This document shows positions 1 to 8,613 of a stretch of DNA of 64,000 nt, one piece after another; the first letter of the stretch is position 1, and each line of letters starts with the position of its first letter. Source of the stretch: Planctomycetota bacterium (GTDB lineage: Bacteria > Planctomycetota > UBA1135 > UBA2386); contig JADJWQ010000006.1 in assembly GCA_016716265.1 (NCBI GenBank), forward strand, positions 1,426,001-1,490,000. Direction: 5' to 3'. The position numbers and the translations under genes were made by a program. Under the pieces are notes generated by a model. It was not told the DNA's origin. It saw only the letters and a program-made list of their open reading frames with translations, and ran no database searches.

Positions 1-585
1 GCGATCGGCCGCGACCGCGAGGGCACTCCGCAGCGGATGGCCGAGCTCGGCCGCGAACTCGGCTTCGAGGTCCGCCAGGGCTCCCGCTTCGAGGTCGACG
101 GCCGCCCGGTCTCCTCCACCGCGATCCGCGACGCGATCCGGCGCGGCGACCTCGACGCCGCGCACCGCATGCTCGGCCGCTGGCCTGCCGCGTTCGGCTC
201 CGTCGTCCACGGCGACGAGCGCGGCCGCACGCTCGGCTTCCCGACCGCGAACGTCGTCCCGCAGAGCCTCGTGCTGCCACCGGAGGGGGTCTACGCGGTC
301 ACCGTGATCCTCGCCGGCACCCCGCTGCCCGGGGTCGCCAACCTCGGTCGCCGCCCGACCTTCGCCAGCGACCCCGACACCGCACCGCTGCTCGAGGTCC
401 ACCTGCTCGACTTCACGGGTGACCTGTACTCCCAGGAGCTCGAGGTCGCCTTCGTCGCCCGCCTCCGCCCCGAGCAGCGCTTTGCCGACCCCGCGGCGCT
501 CCGCGCCCAGATCGCCCTCGACATCGCCGCCGCCCGCCGCGCGCTCGACGACGACACCAACGGTGCGACCCCGCGCGACGCGTGA
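1..585 (+). CDS. ribF: Bifunctional riboflavin kinase/FAD synthetase, 5' truncated by window edge
   Basis: This enzyme converts riboflavin to FMN and then FAD in the cytoplasm. Only the C-terminal part (about 194 residues of a usual ~310) lies in the window; the frame is open from base 1 and the first in-frame ATG (37) is internal. What is seen is the end of the nucleotidyltransferase domain, then the riboflavin kinase barrel with GRTLGFPTANV, PPEGVYAV, NLGRRPTF and the family-typical end LEVHLLDF...ELEVAFVARLRPEQRF. These motifs are diagnostic of RibF. The gene is followed by tRNA-Phe with its own promoter, so it probably ends its transcript. The product call is secure; the missing start is only a window effect. 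Confidence 0.95.
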   Translation, partial: AIGRDREGTPQRMAELGRELGFEVRQGSRFEVDGRPVSSTAIRDAIRRGDLDAAHRMLGRWPAAFGSVVHGDERGRTLGFPTANVVPQSLVLPPEGVYAVTVILAGTPLPGVANLGRRPTFASDPDTAPLLEVHLLDFTGDLYSQELEVAFVARLRPEQRFADPAALRAQIALDIAAARRALDDDTNGATPRDA

Positions 586-652
586 GCCGCGGCTCCTCCC
601 GACCCGCCGGGCGCCCCCCCGCCAGGCACCCCCGCGAACCCGGCGCCGAACC

Positions 653-681
653 TTGACCGGCGCAAATCGCCTCACTAGCAT
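653..681 (+). promoter_or_regulatory. Sigma-70 type promoter of tRNA-Phe
   Basis: TTGACC (653-658) and TAGCAT (676-681) are separated by 17 bases, the best housekeeping-type promoter I found in the window. The predicted start is near 688, about 50 bases before the tRNA. The leader contains a small hairpin, CGCACC/GGTGCG with a five-base loop (692-708), possibly involved in processing. Confidence 0.7.
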
Positions 682-739
682 CTCGGCCCCTCGCACCGAT
701 AAGGTGCGCAGGCCGCGCCGAGTCGCGAGAGGACAGCGC

Positions 740-812
740 GGGCAGATAGCTCAGTTGGTAGAGCACAGCACTGAAAATGCTGGGGTCGCCGGTTCAAGTC
801 CGGCTCTGCCCA
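740..812 (+). tRNA. tRNA-Phe (GAA)
   Basis: A full cloverleaf can be drawn: acceptor GGGCAGA/TCTGCCC, D stem GCTC/GAGC, anticodon stem CAGCA/TGCTG with loop CTGAAAA giving anticodon GAA, variable loop GGGTC, and T arm GCCGG-TTCAAGT-CCGGC. The discriminator base is A (812) and CCA is not encoded. The length of 73 nt without CCA is standard. It is a single tRNA, not part of an array. Confidence 0.97.
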
Positions 813-890
813 ACCGCACAAGTTGAGCTGGCCCGCCAGGTCGGGGCCGACCCGGCGACGTGGGCCGGTGCAGCTCGAGAGTCCCACGAG

Positions 891-920
891 CCGGTAGCTA
901 CCGGATCGAGCCGGATCGAG
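891..920. repeat. Palindrome plus tandem 10-mer downstream of tRNA-Phe
   Basis: CCGGTAGCTACCGG (891-904) is a perfect 14-base palindrome. It overlaps two tandem copies of CCGGATCGAG (901-910, 911-920). It lies in the 212-base gap between the tRNA and the sulfatase gene. It could be a regulator site or a termination/processing element; nothing follows that looks like a U-tract. The rest of the gap holds no recognisable gene. Confidence 0.4.
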
Positions 921-1009
921 GTCGGGTCGATCGCCGAGAAGCGCGCCGGAGTGGGGATCGCGGCCCGGCTCGCGTGGCGGTACCGGGATGTCGCGGTGCG
1001 CGCCGGCAC

Positions 1010-1015
1010 TAGACT
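1010..1015 (+). promoter_or_regulatory. -10 like TAGACT just before the sulfatase start
   Basis: TAGACT ends nine bases before the ATG at 1025, which would put the transcript start about three bases before the start codon. No convincing -35 is visible and there is no Shine-Dalgarno sequence. The same arrangement recurs before several other genes here, so a near-leaderless mRNA is plausible. Confidence 0.45.
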
Positions 1016-1024
1016 GCCCGCCCC

Positions 1025-2572
1025 ATGCATCACCGCGATCTCGACGGACCGCGAGCTCTGCTCGGCGCTGCGCTGGCGGCGTGTGCGGCACTCTCTGCGC
1101 AGCAGACTCCCGACGCGACGGCTCCCGATGCCGGGGGTGGCCGGGACCACGTGCTGCTGATCGCGATCGACGACCTCAACGACTGGGTCGGCTGCATGTC
1201 CGATCCTGCCACGCCCGGTCAGGAGGGCCCTCGCGTCATCGGACGTGGTCACCCGCAGGCCAGCACGCCCAACATGGACCGCCTGGCGCAGCGTGGCGTC
1301 CTGTTCACCAACGCCCACTGCCAGGCGCCGCTCTGCAATCCGTCCCGCAACAGCTTCCTGTCCGGTCTGCGCCCGACCACCTCGGGCATCTACGGTAACC
1401 TCGCCCGCTACGACGCCGCGGGTCCGCTGCGGCCCGGCCAGGACGTGCCGTGGCTCACGCGGCGCTTCGAGGCGGCGGGATACGTCGTCTACACCGCCGG
1501 CAAGCTGCTGCACCAGAGCCGCAACGGGCCGCTCGGTGGCACACCGTGCTTCGAGACCACGCAGGGGCCGTATCCACCGAACAAGCTCGGGGTGCCCGCG
1601 TCCGTGACTCCGGCGAGCATCTGGGACATCGGGGCCTATCCCGAGAGCGAGGCGGAATACACCGACCTGCGCATCGCGAAGTGGACTGCGGAGCAGATCG
1701 CGCGACCGCTCGAGGCCGATGGCAGGCCGCGCTTCCTGGCGCTCGGCTTCTACAACCCGCACCTGCCGCTGTTCGCCCCCCAGAAGTGGTTCGACGCCGC
1801 GCCGAGCAAGGCGGACGTCGTCCTCGGCGCGTCGCGGGAGGACGACCTGGACGACCTGCCCGCGATCGCGAGGCGGATGGGCAGCCGGGTGGCCTACCAG
1901 CGGTGTTTCCAGTGGTGTCTCGACGACGAGCAGAACCTGCGCGCCCTCACCCAGGCGTATCTGGCCTGCACGTCGGCGATGGACGACGCGCTCGGCCACG
2001 TCCTCGATGCCCTCGATGCGAGTGACCTCGCCGACGACACCTGGATCGTGGTGCTGTCCGATCACGGCTGGCACCTCGGCGAGAAAGAGCACATCGCCAA
2101 GCAGACCCTGTGGTCCCGCTCCACCCACGTGCCGCTCGTCATCGTCCCGCCGCGGCACATCGCGGACACGCCCCGCGGCGTCCGCTGCGACCGTCCCGTC
2201 GAACTGGTCGACGTCTATCCGACGCTCGTCGCAGCCGCCGGCCTCGCGCCAGCCGACACCGACGACAAGCTCGACGGCATCAGCCTGCTGCCGTGGCTCG
2301 CCACTCCCGATGCAGCCAGGGACCGGCCGGCCATCACCACCATCTACTCCCACAACAACAGCGTCTGCGACGATCGCTACCGCTACATCCGCTACGCGGA
2401 CGGCAGCGAGGAGCTCTACGACCGCCGTGTCGATCCGCACGAGTTCGACAATCTGATCGAGCGGGCGAAGAGCGACGCGGCATTGCAGGAAGTGGTGCGG
2501 AGGCTCGCCGCGTGGATTCCCGCGAACCAGCCGGGTCCACCCGACCTCGTCGACGACCGGGTCGACAAGTAG
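1025..2572 (+). CDS. Secreted sulfatase, iduronate-2-sulfatase-like (S1 family)
   Basis: This is a formylglycine-dependent sulfatase that would remove sulfate esters from a polysaccharide, probably in the periplasm or outside. The 515 residues start with a short hydrophobic export signal (about residues 11-26). They carry the metal-binding IAIDDLNDW near residue 47, the maturation motif C104-N-P-S-R108 where Cys becomes formylglycine, and DHGWHLGEKEHIAK, the pattern of the iduronate-2-sulfatase-like subgroup. The length fits the family. ATG 1025 is chosen because it directly precedes the signal peptide. It is a single gene between tRNA-Phe and a convergent secreted protein. The exact substrate cannot be read from sequence. 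Unlike the sulfatase at 17,909-19,630 it has no extra C-terminal domain. Confidence 0.92.
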   Translation: MHHRDLDGPRALLGAALAACAALSAQQTPDATAPDAGGGRDHVLLIAIDDLNDWVGCMSDPATPGQEGPRVIGRGHPQASTPNMDRLAQRGVLFTNAHCQAPLCNPSRNSFLSGLRPTTSGIYGNLARYDAAGPLRPGQDVPWLTRRFEAAGYVVYTAGKLLHQSRNGPLGGTPCFETTQGPYPPNKLGVPASVTPASIWDIGAYPESEAEYTDLRIAKWTAEQIARPLEADGRPRFLALGFYNPHLPLFAPQKWFDAAPSKADVVLGASREDDLDDLPAIARRMGSRVAYQRCFQWCLDDEQNLRALTQAYLACTSAMDDALGHVLDALDASDLADDTWIVVLSDHGWHLGEKEHIAKQTLWSRSTHVPLVIVPPRHIADTPRGVRCDRPVELVDVYPTLVAAAGLAPADTDDKLDGISLLPWLATPDAARDRPAITTIYSHNNSVCDDRYRYIRYADGSEELYDRRVDPHEFDNLIERAKSDAALQEVVRRLAAWIPANQPGPPDLVDDRVDK

Positions 2573-2595
2573 AGCGCGTCACTCTCCAACGAGAG

Positions 2596-2940
2596 GTCCT
2601 TTGCCACCGGAACGGCGACCAGGTCTTCACCATCCGCCCCGGTGGACCGGAACGGGTCCAGCGGACCTTCGATCAGGGTGACCACGACGATGCGCTCTGC
2701 GGTTCGCCGCGTGCGAACCGCTTCGCCGTCGCGGTGACCGGCCCGATCCTCGGCGACCACGGGATCGCGACATGCGACGTCGTGATGGTCCGCGGCGAAG
2801 CGGTCGAGCGTCTGTCGACGGCCGCACCGGCGACGGCGGTTCGCAATGCCCGATGTCGACGGCAACCGTGGGCGACCCGTCGCCGACGGGTCGCAGCGAA
2901 TCGTCTCCACCCCCCGTTTGTCGCGCACGGTCAGTCGGCG
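2596..2940 (+). pseudogene. Possible coding remnant between two convergent genes
   Basis: The 377-base gap after the sulfatase holds no intact gene. In the frame beginning near 2596 there are about 75 codons with the strong G/C third-position bias of genuine genes here (for example GDQVFTIRPGG and GILGDHG-like stretches near 2640-2770). After about 2840 that bias shifts to the next frame. I see no start codon, signal or recognisable family. It may be a frameshifted relic or may be chance in a GC-rich gap. Confidence 0.25.
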
Positions 2941-2949
2941 CAGGACGAG

Positions 2950-5280
2950 TCAGCGCACGGTGAGATCGAGGGTGTCGCTGGTGTGCAGTGACGCGACGCA
3001 CGGGCCGGAGCCGAATGCGAGGCCCTGCACGGAAGCACGGAAGCCGGCGAGCGCGACGTCGCACGGGATCGTCAGGGACAGGGCGTTGCCCGGGACCAGG
3101 ATCATGGTGTTGAGCAGCACGCCGAACGGACAGGTCGCGCACAAGAGGTTCGTCGCGGGAGCAGTATCGCCGAATGCGAAGGCTGCTGCGTCGGTGCCGT
3201 GGTTCGTCAGCGTGAACGTCAGCACCTCGCCGAGGAACGGCCGGCCGGCGACACCGATGCTCAGTCCCTGGCACGCCATCGTGCGGCGCACGATTCCGCT
3301 GCCGGCGGTCCGGCCTTCGTAGGCCGACACGGCGATGCGGTCGGGGAACCAGTTGGTATCGACGAACGCGATGCCGTAGTCGGTGTGCGAGCCGCCGCCG
3401 CTGCGCTTCGCTGCGATCCGCGGGTAGAACGGCACGGTCGGCAGCACCTGCGGCGCCTCCTGCAGGACCAGGCCGCCCGAGCCGAGCGCGAAGGTCGACA
3501 CCGTGACATTGCCGTTTCCGCTGAGCACCGCGAAGCGGCAGCCGTCGCTCTCGGTGCGGACCCAGAAGCCGCCGAGCCCGAACGCCTGGGTGAGGTCGAC
3601 CGGCGTGATCTGGTTGACGAACGCGGTGCTGAAGACGGGGCTGACGATCCGCGCCATCGCGACGAACGGAGCCTGCCGCTCGTAGGTGACCATGTAGGCT
3701 GGCACCGTGCCGCCGAGGTCGGTCGCCGGCGAGCTGACCGCTGGCACGAGGTCGTTGTTGGCCGAGGCGTCGATCGAGACGGCACGCGTCGTGATCGTGC
3801 CGCTCGCACCGCCAGGAGCGACCGCCGCACCATAGACGTCCCAGTCCGTCGGCGAGAAGCGGAACTGCCAGACGACCAGCCACTGCGGCGAGGCCGTGAA
3901 GCCGTTGCCGTTCGACTGCGACACGTGCGGCAGCGTGTGCAGCGTCGACGCGGTGTCCTCGATGAACAGCGTGAACGGCGCGAGTGAGATGTCCGCATTC
4001 ACCATGCGGCCGTGGATGTCGTGATCGGTGCCAGCGATGAACTCGCGCTCCCAGACGACGAAGAACCGGTTGCCATTGCCGCTGTCGCCACCGATGTCGG
4101 GGTTCACGCAGTCGCCGGCGACGCTCGGATCGCTGATCGGGAACACGATCGGGTGCGGAGCGCTGCCGGCGAGCCGCAGGCGTCCGTAGATCTGCGAGCG
4201 CACGCCGTCATGGCGCTGCGCCACGACGAGGAAGCGGTCCGATGCGTTCAGGTTCGCGACGCGCGGATTCGAGAACGAAAACGTGGTGAAGTCGATCGAG
4301 GCGAGGCTCGATGGCACGACGGTGCCATCGCCGTTCCAGAACTGCGACCAGACATCGATGTCGGTCGCAGAGAACGGATGCTGCCAGACGACCAGATACT
4401 GGTCCGACGACGCGTCGTACGCGATGTCCGGCTGCGCGGAGTCTCCGCTGGCGGAGTAGGTGAACGCGCTGGTCCGGATGATCGGGTCGACGACCAGCGG
4501 TGCCGGCGTGCGCAACGCAGCCGTGACCCGGATCGTCAACGAGTCGCCGTCGAACGTCGTCTCGACCGGCCGCAGCACGGCATCTTCGACGACGTGGGCA
4601 GCGCCGTAGTGCACGCAGCCGAGCCGGTTGCCGAACTGCAGCCCGGGCGTCGTCCCGTCCTCCGCGAGCTCGCTGATCACCTGGACGTCGATCTCGACGT
4701 CGCCGGCGAGCGCGGAGTCGACGACGAACGACTGCTCGACCTGGTCGAGCCGCAGGTCGTAGCGCTCGCGGACCGCGCCACGGGCGAACGTGACCCGCGT
4801 GCCGGCGAGCTCCGGCTCGGCCGGGACGAGCGGCAGCGCCACGCCACCGACCCGCACGGCGCGCAACACGAAGCGCACCGGGTAGTCGCGCGGTGCATCC
4901 GAGCCGAGGTACGGCACGTACGTGAAGCCGTCTCGGCCGAAAGAGGCCTTGTACGTGGTGCCGGCAGCCCACAGCTCGCCGTCGCGGGCCCGGTCGAAGT
5001 GCACGCGGTCGAGCGTGAGTACCGGCGCACCCACCACCGGCGACCGGCCGCCCGCCGGCGTCGCGTGCGGCGCGCGCTGCAGCAGCAGCATCGCGCACTC
5101 GTCGTCGGTCAGCGGCGACGGGTCGTGCCAGCCCTTGACGGGGTCGGGCCCCGCCGCCGGCTTGAAGTCGGGCTGCTGCGCCGCCAGCGGCGCGGCGAGC
5201 AGGGCGGCGAGCAGGGCGGCTGTCGCGCCCAGCGCCGACACGCCCGGGATCAGGACGGATGGATTCGCGTTGGTGGTCAT
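2950..5280 (-). CDS. Large secreted protein with YLVVW-type repeats and C-terminal beta-sandwich
   Basis: The function is unknown. The start ATG (5280) opens MTTNANPSV followed by a clear signal peptide (about residues 10-37, ending APLAAQQ). The 776-residue protein has a middle section of repeated strands of the type DQYLVVWQ, DRFLVVAQ, NRFFVVWE, QWLVVWQ and PAYMVTYE. Each lies roughly 50-60 residues from the next, as in beta-propeller-like secreted proteins. The last ~100 residues resemble the lineage-type C-terminal domain also seen in the FG-GAP protein (11,693-13,177) and the second sulfatase, with LAGFRASVQGLAFG and a beta-strand end at DLTVR. It is divergent from the kinase gene at 5456 across 175 bases. 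An exported, possibly surface-attached role is inferred; no catalytic motif was seen. Confidence 0.8.
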   Translation of the reverse strand: MTTNANPSVLIPGVSALGATAALLAALLAAPLAAQQPDFKPAAGPDPVKGWHDPSPLTDDECAMLLLQRAPHATPAGGRSPVVGAPVLTLDRVHFDRARDGELWAAGTTYKASFGRDGFTYVPYLGSDAPRDYPVRFVLRAVRVGGVALPLVPAEPELAGTRVTFARGAVRERYDLRLDQVEQSFVVDSALAGDVEIDVQVISELAEDGTTPGLQFGNRLGCVHYGAAHVVEDAVLRPVETTFDGDSLTIRVTAALRTPAPLVVDPIIRTSAFTYSASGDSAQPDIAYDASSDQYLVVWQHPFSATDIDVWSQFWNGDGTVVPSSLASIDFTTFSFSNPRVANLNASDRFLVVAQRHDGVRSQIYGRLRLAGSAPHPIVFPISDPSVAGDCVNPDIGGDSGNGNRFFVVWEREFIAGTDHDIHGRMVNADISLAPFTLFIEDTASTLHTLPHVSQSNGNGFTASPQWLVVWQFRFSPTDWDVYGAAVAPGGASGTITTRAVSIDASANNDLVPAVSSPATDLGGTVPAYMVTYERQAPFVAMARIVSPVFSTAFVNQITPVDLTQAFGLGGFWVRTESDGCRFAVLSGNGNVTVSTFALGSGGLVLQEAPQVLPTVPFYPRIAAKRSGGGSHTDYGIAFVDTNWFPDRIAVSAYEGRTAGSGIVRRTMACQGLSIGVAGRPFLGEVLTFTLTNHGTDAAAFAFGDTAPATNLLCATCPFGVLLNTMILVPGNALSLTIPCDVALAGFRASVQGLAFGSGPCVASLHTSDTLDLTVR

Positions 5281-5433
5281 GGTCGGAGTGCTTCGCGTTG
5301 CGTCGGTTCTGCACCGGCGCTCTGCCGTGTGCACCGGGCGAAACGGAGGCACCCCTGCAGCCGTGACGCGGATTCCACCGATCCGATACCGATCCACCGC
5401 TCGGCGCGGAATCCGCGGCACGCCGCCACCGGC

Positions 5434-5441
5434 TATACGTT
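5434..5441 (+). promoter_or_regulatory. -10 like TATACGTT before the kinase gene
   Basis: TATACG/TACGTT lies five bases before an in-frame GTG (5447) and 14 before ATG 5456. There is no Shine-Dalgarno sequence. This is another candidate for a leaderless or near-leaderless transcript. The gap 5281-5446 is shared with the divergent secreted-protein gene. Confidence 0.4.
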
Positions 5442-5455
5442 CCTTCGTGGACGCC

Positions 5456-8400
5456 ATGCCACCCTCCGACTCGTTCGATCTGCCACCCGAGGTGCTCGAC
5501 GTCGCACTCGCACGCCTGGTCGCCGACGACCGCGCGGACCGCGACGGCGCGCTGGCCGAGCTGCAGGCGGAGCACCCCGAGCATCGCGACGGCCTGCGCG
5601 CCCTGCGCGACGTGCTCGCGGGCGCCGGGAGGATGCTGGCGCGCGCCTTCACGGCACGGACCATCGAAGAGTCACCGCAGCTGGACGGCTACCGGCTCGT
5701 GCGTCGGCTCGGTGAGGGCGCGTTCGGCGTCGTCCACCTCGCCGAACAGCTCGAGCCGATCCGCCGGCAGGTCGCGATCAAGCTGCTCCGCCCCGGTGTC
5801 GGCGATCGCGGCACCCTGGCGCGCTTCGACGCCGAGCGACACTTCCTCGCGCAGCTGAACCACCCGGCGATCGCGCAGATCTTCGACGCCGGCGTGTTGC
5901 CGGACGGGCGGCCGTGGTTCGTCATGGAATACGTCCCGGGCATGCCGATCGCGGCCTTCTGCGACGACCGACAGCTTCGGATCGACGCCCGGCTCGCGCT
6001 GTTCGTGCGGCTCTGCCACGGTGTTCAACACGCGCACGAGCATGGCATCGTGCACCGCGACCTGAAGCCAGCGAACGTGCTGATCGTCGAGGTGGACGGC
6101 ACTGCGCAACCGAAGATCATCGACTTCGGAATCGCACGCGCCGTGCTGCCGACGGAGGAGAGCGGCGAGCTGCGCACCGAGACGGGCCGCGTCGTCGGCA
6201 CGGTGGGATACATGAGCCCGGAGCAGTCCGAGGGCCGGCCCGCAGACGTCGACGCGCGGTCCGACGTGTTCAGCCTCGGCGTCGTGCTGTACGAGCTGCT
6301 GACCGGCGAGCTGCCGTGGGGCCGACAGCCGGCGAGCACCGCCAGCGAGCCGCCACCGCCGAGCCGACGCCTCGGCTCGCGCGACGCGCGCGCGATGACC
6401 GCCGCGCAGCAGCGCCGCAGCCAACCGCGCCGGCTCGCCTCACAGCTGCGCGGCGACCTCGACTGGATCGTGCTGAAGGCGCTCGCGCGCGAACCCGAGC
6501 GCCGCTACCAGACGGTTGCCGAGCTGGCTGACGACGTCAGGCGTCACCTGCGTGGCGACCGGGTGCACGCCGGACCACCTTCGCTCGGCCACCGGCTGCG
6601 CAGGTTCGGCCGGCGCCGGCGGGCGGCGCTGCTCGCAACGCTCGCGATCGTAGTGGTCGCCGCGGTGGCGACCTGGCTCGTGGATCGCTACCGCAGCACG
6701 GCCGCAGCCCGCACGGCCGTCGCGGCGGAGGCCGTCGCGGGTCTGCTGCAGCGGGCGAACGACCCGCAGCTCGTGGACGCGCCGGGGTCGGCCGCGCTGC
6801 GCCGGTCGCTCGCCGCCGACGCCCTCGCCTTCTACGACCGCTTCCTGCGCGACCGGGCCGACGACCGCGAGTCGCGCAAGGGGCGCGCACGCACGCTGTG
6901 GACGCTCTCGCAGGTGCATTGGCTGCTCGGTGAATACGCCGAGTCCGAGCGCATCGCGCGCGAGGCGGTCACCGACAGTGCGGCATTGCTCGCCAGCGCG
7001 CCCGACGACGGCGGGCACCGCCGACTGCTGGCCAACGCGCAGCGCAACGTCGGGCGAGCGCTCTACTCACAGGGCCGGTTCGCCGAGGCACGCGCGGAGT
7101 TCGAGCGCGCGGTCGCGGGACTCGAGCGCTGCCACGCAGCGGACCCGGCGGACACCGCGGGACTGCTCGTGCGCGCCCTGATGGAGCTCTATTCGACGAT
7201 GGACCGAAGGTCCGAAGCGGGAGCGCGCGAAGCGACGCTGCAGCGCGCCGCCGAGATCCAGGAGGAGGTGCTGCGCAGCGATCCGACCGCCGCCACCGAA
7301 TGCGACACGATGGTCGGCATCGACCTGCAACGCTGCGAAGCGGCAGCGGAACGCGGCGACTTCGACGCGGCGCAGGCGCTCCTCGAGCGTGCGGAAGCGC
7401 GCCTCGCCGACGACACGCGCGTCCCTGCGACCACGGTTGCCCACCTGCACACGATGGCGGCGAGACTGTCCGCTGCCGGCGGTCGGCTCGACCGGTCGAT
7501 CACCGATATGCGGCAGGCCGTCGCCGGCCTGCGCGCGTGGATGGCTCGGGAACCCGCCGTGGTGTCGCCCTTCGACGAGCTGGCCTCGGCGCTCGACACG
7601 CTGGCGTCGCTGGAGGTCGCGGCCGGACGAGTCCGGGACGGGGCGACGACGTACGGCGACGCGGTCGCGCTCGCCGACGCCTGGACCGTGCGATTCCCGG
7701 AGTGCGCAAGGGCCCGGCCCTATCTGGTGCAGAGTGCGCAGCGCTGCGCACTGCTGATGCTGGCCAGCGGGCGCCGCGCCGACCTCGCGGATGTCGAGCC
7801 GCTGGCCCGACGCGCACGCGAGGTCACGACGAGCCTGCCGGAATCGCTGCCGGTGGCGAACCGGCTCCGGGTGCGCTGGGTGGCGCTCGGCACGCTCGGT
7901 CTGGTCGCGGACGCACTCGACAGCGCCGACGGGAACGCGATCTGGGAGGACGCGGCGGCGGCGCTCTCGTCCTGGCGGGCGCTCGGCACATTGGGACCGG
8001 ACGACGCCGCCGAATACGTGCTCTACTGCAACCGCATCGCCCGCCGCCGGCTGGCGGCCGGACGCGCCGCCGCCGCCACCGAGACGCTCACCGACGCCGC
8101 GCAGGTCATCGACCGGTTCGGCGCCACGGTGGCCGACCTGTCGGTCCACGCACCCGAGCTGCTGCGGCTGCGCGCGCTGTGCCACGCCCGTACCGGCGAG
8201 CTGGCCGAGGCGATCGCGTGCGCCGAGCGCGCCGCCGACCCCGTTGCCGACTGGCGCGGTCCGGTCGCGGCGGCGAGCGCGATGAGCGCGGTGTGGCGGG
8301 TGGCCCGCGAGCGCGGCGACGGCACCGCACCCGCCGCGCGCGATCGGGCGGCGCAGCTCTGCCGCGACGCCATCGCCGCGCTCGAGCCGTTGGCCGCGGC

Positions 8401-8605
8401 GGACCCGGACGACCTGTGGGTCGCGGTGCCGCTCGCGCAGACGCGCATCCGCCTCGCCGCGGCCGAGCGGGACCGCACCGGCAGCATCGACGTTCCTGCC
8501 GTCGAAGCGGCACTGGCCGCGCTGACGGCCGCCCGCTCCGAGGTCCACGCCAGCGAGTGGGACGAAGCGCTGTTCGGCGCCGGACGGTCGCTGCTCACGG
8601 ATTGA
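5456..8605 (+). CDS. Transmembrane Ser/Thr protein kinase with C-terminal TPR-like region
   Basis: This is a Hanks-type kinase anchored in the cytoplasmic membrane, 1,049 residues from ATG 5456 (GTG 5447 is an in-frame alternative). The N-terminal ~75 residues look helical. The kinase domain runs from about 79 to 375, with glycine loop RLGEGAFGVVHLAEQ, VAIKLLR, HRDLKPANVL, DFGIA and GTVGYMSPEQ, so all catalytic motifs are intact. A typical post-kinase segment DDVRRHLRGDRV precedes one membrane helix (about 389-410, LLATLAIVVVAAVATWLV). The remaining ~640 residues are Ala/Arg-rich helical repeats of TPR character, which would sit outside the cytoplasm. An ECF sigma gene ends eight bases away on the other strand. 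The kinase-TPR plus ECF pairing is common in Planctomycetota, but the signal is unknown. Confidence 0.92.
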   Translation: MPPSDSFDLPPEVLDVALARLVADDRADRDGALAELQAEHPEHRDGLRALRDVLAGAGRMLARAFTARTIEESPQLDGYRLVRRLGEGAFGVVHLAEQLEPIRRQVAIKLLRPGVGDRGTLARFDAERHFLAQLNHPAIAQIFDAGVLPDGRPWFVMEYVPGMPIAAFCDDRQLRIDARLALFVRLCHGVQHAHEHGIVHRDLKPANVLIVEVDGTAQPKIIDFGIARAVLPTEESGELRTETGRVVGTVGYMSPEQSEGRPADVDARSDVFSLGVVLYELLTGELPWGRQPASTASEPPPPSRRLGSRDARAMTAAQQRRSQPRRLASQLRGDLDWIVLKALAREPERRYQTVAELADDVRRHLRGDRVHAGPPSLGHRLRRFGRRRRAALLATLAIVVVAAVATWLVDRYRSTAAARTAVAAEAVAGLLQRANDPQLVDAPGSAALRRSLAADALAFYDRFLRDRADDRESRKGRARTLWTLSQVHWLLGEYAESERIAREAVTDSAALLASAPDDGGHRRLLANAQRNVGRALYSQGRFAEARAEFERAVAGLERCHAADPADTAGLLVRALMELYSTMDRRSEAGAREATLQRAAEIQEEVLRSDPTAATECDTMVGIDLQRCEAAAERGDFDAAQALLERAEARLADDTRVPATTVAHLHTMAARLSAAGGRLDRSITDMRQAVAGLRAWMAREPAVVSPFDELASALDTLASLEVAAGRVRDGATTYGDAVALADAWTVRFPECARARPYLVQSAQRCALLMLASGRRADLADVEPLARRAREVTTSLPESLPVANRLRVRWVALGTLGLVADALDSADGNAIWEDAAAALSSWRALGTLGPDDAAEYVLYCNRIARRRLAAGRAAAATETLTDAAQVIDRFGATVADLSVHAPELLRLRALCHARTGELAEAIACAERAADPVADWRGPVAAASAMSAVWRVARERGDGTAPAARDRAAQLCRDAIAALEPLAAADPDDLWVAVPLAQTRIRLAAAERDRTGSIDVPAVEAALAALTAARSEVHASEWDEALFGAGRSLLTD

Positions 8606-8613
8606 CCGGCGAC

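Noticed and set aside
794..2440. Long minus-strand open frame opposite the first sulfatase
   Set aside because: The sulfatase motifs are on the plus strand and the antisense product is only Arg/Val/Asp-rich sequence that also runs into the tRNA.
2577..2602. Small CTCTC/GAGAG hairpin followed by CCTTT as a sulfatase terminator
   Set aside because: Only about five base pairs and no real U-tract; too weak to call.
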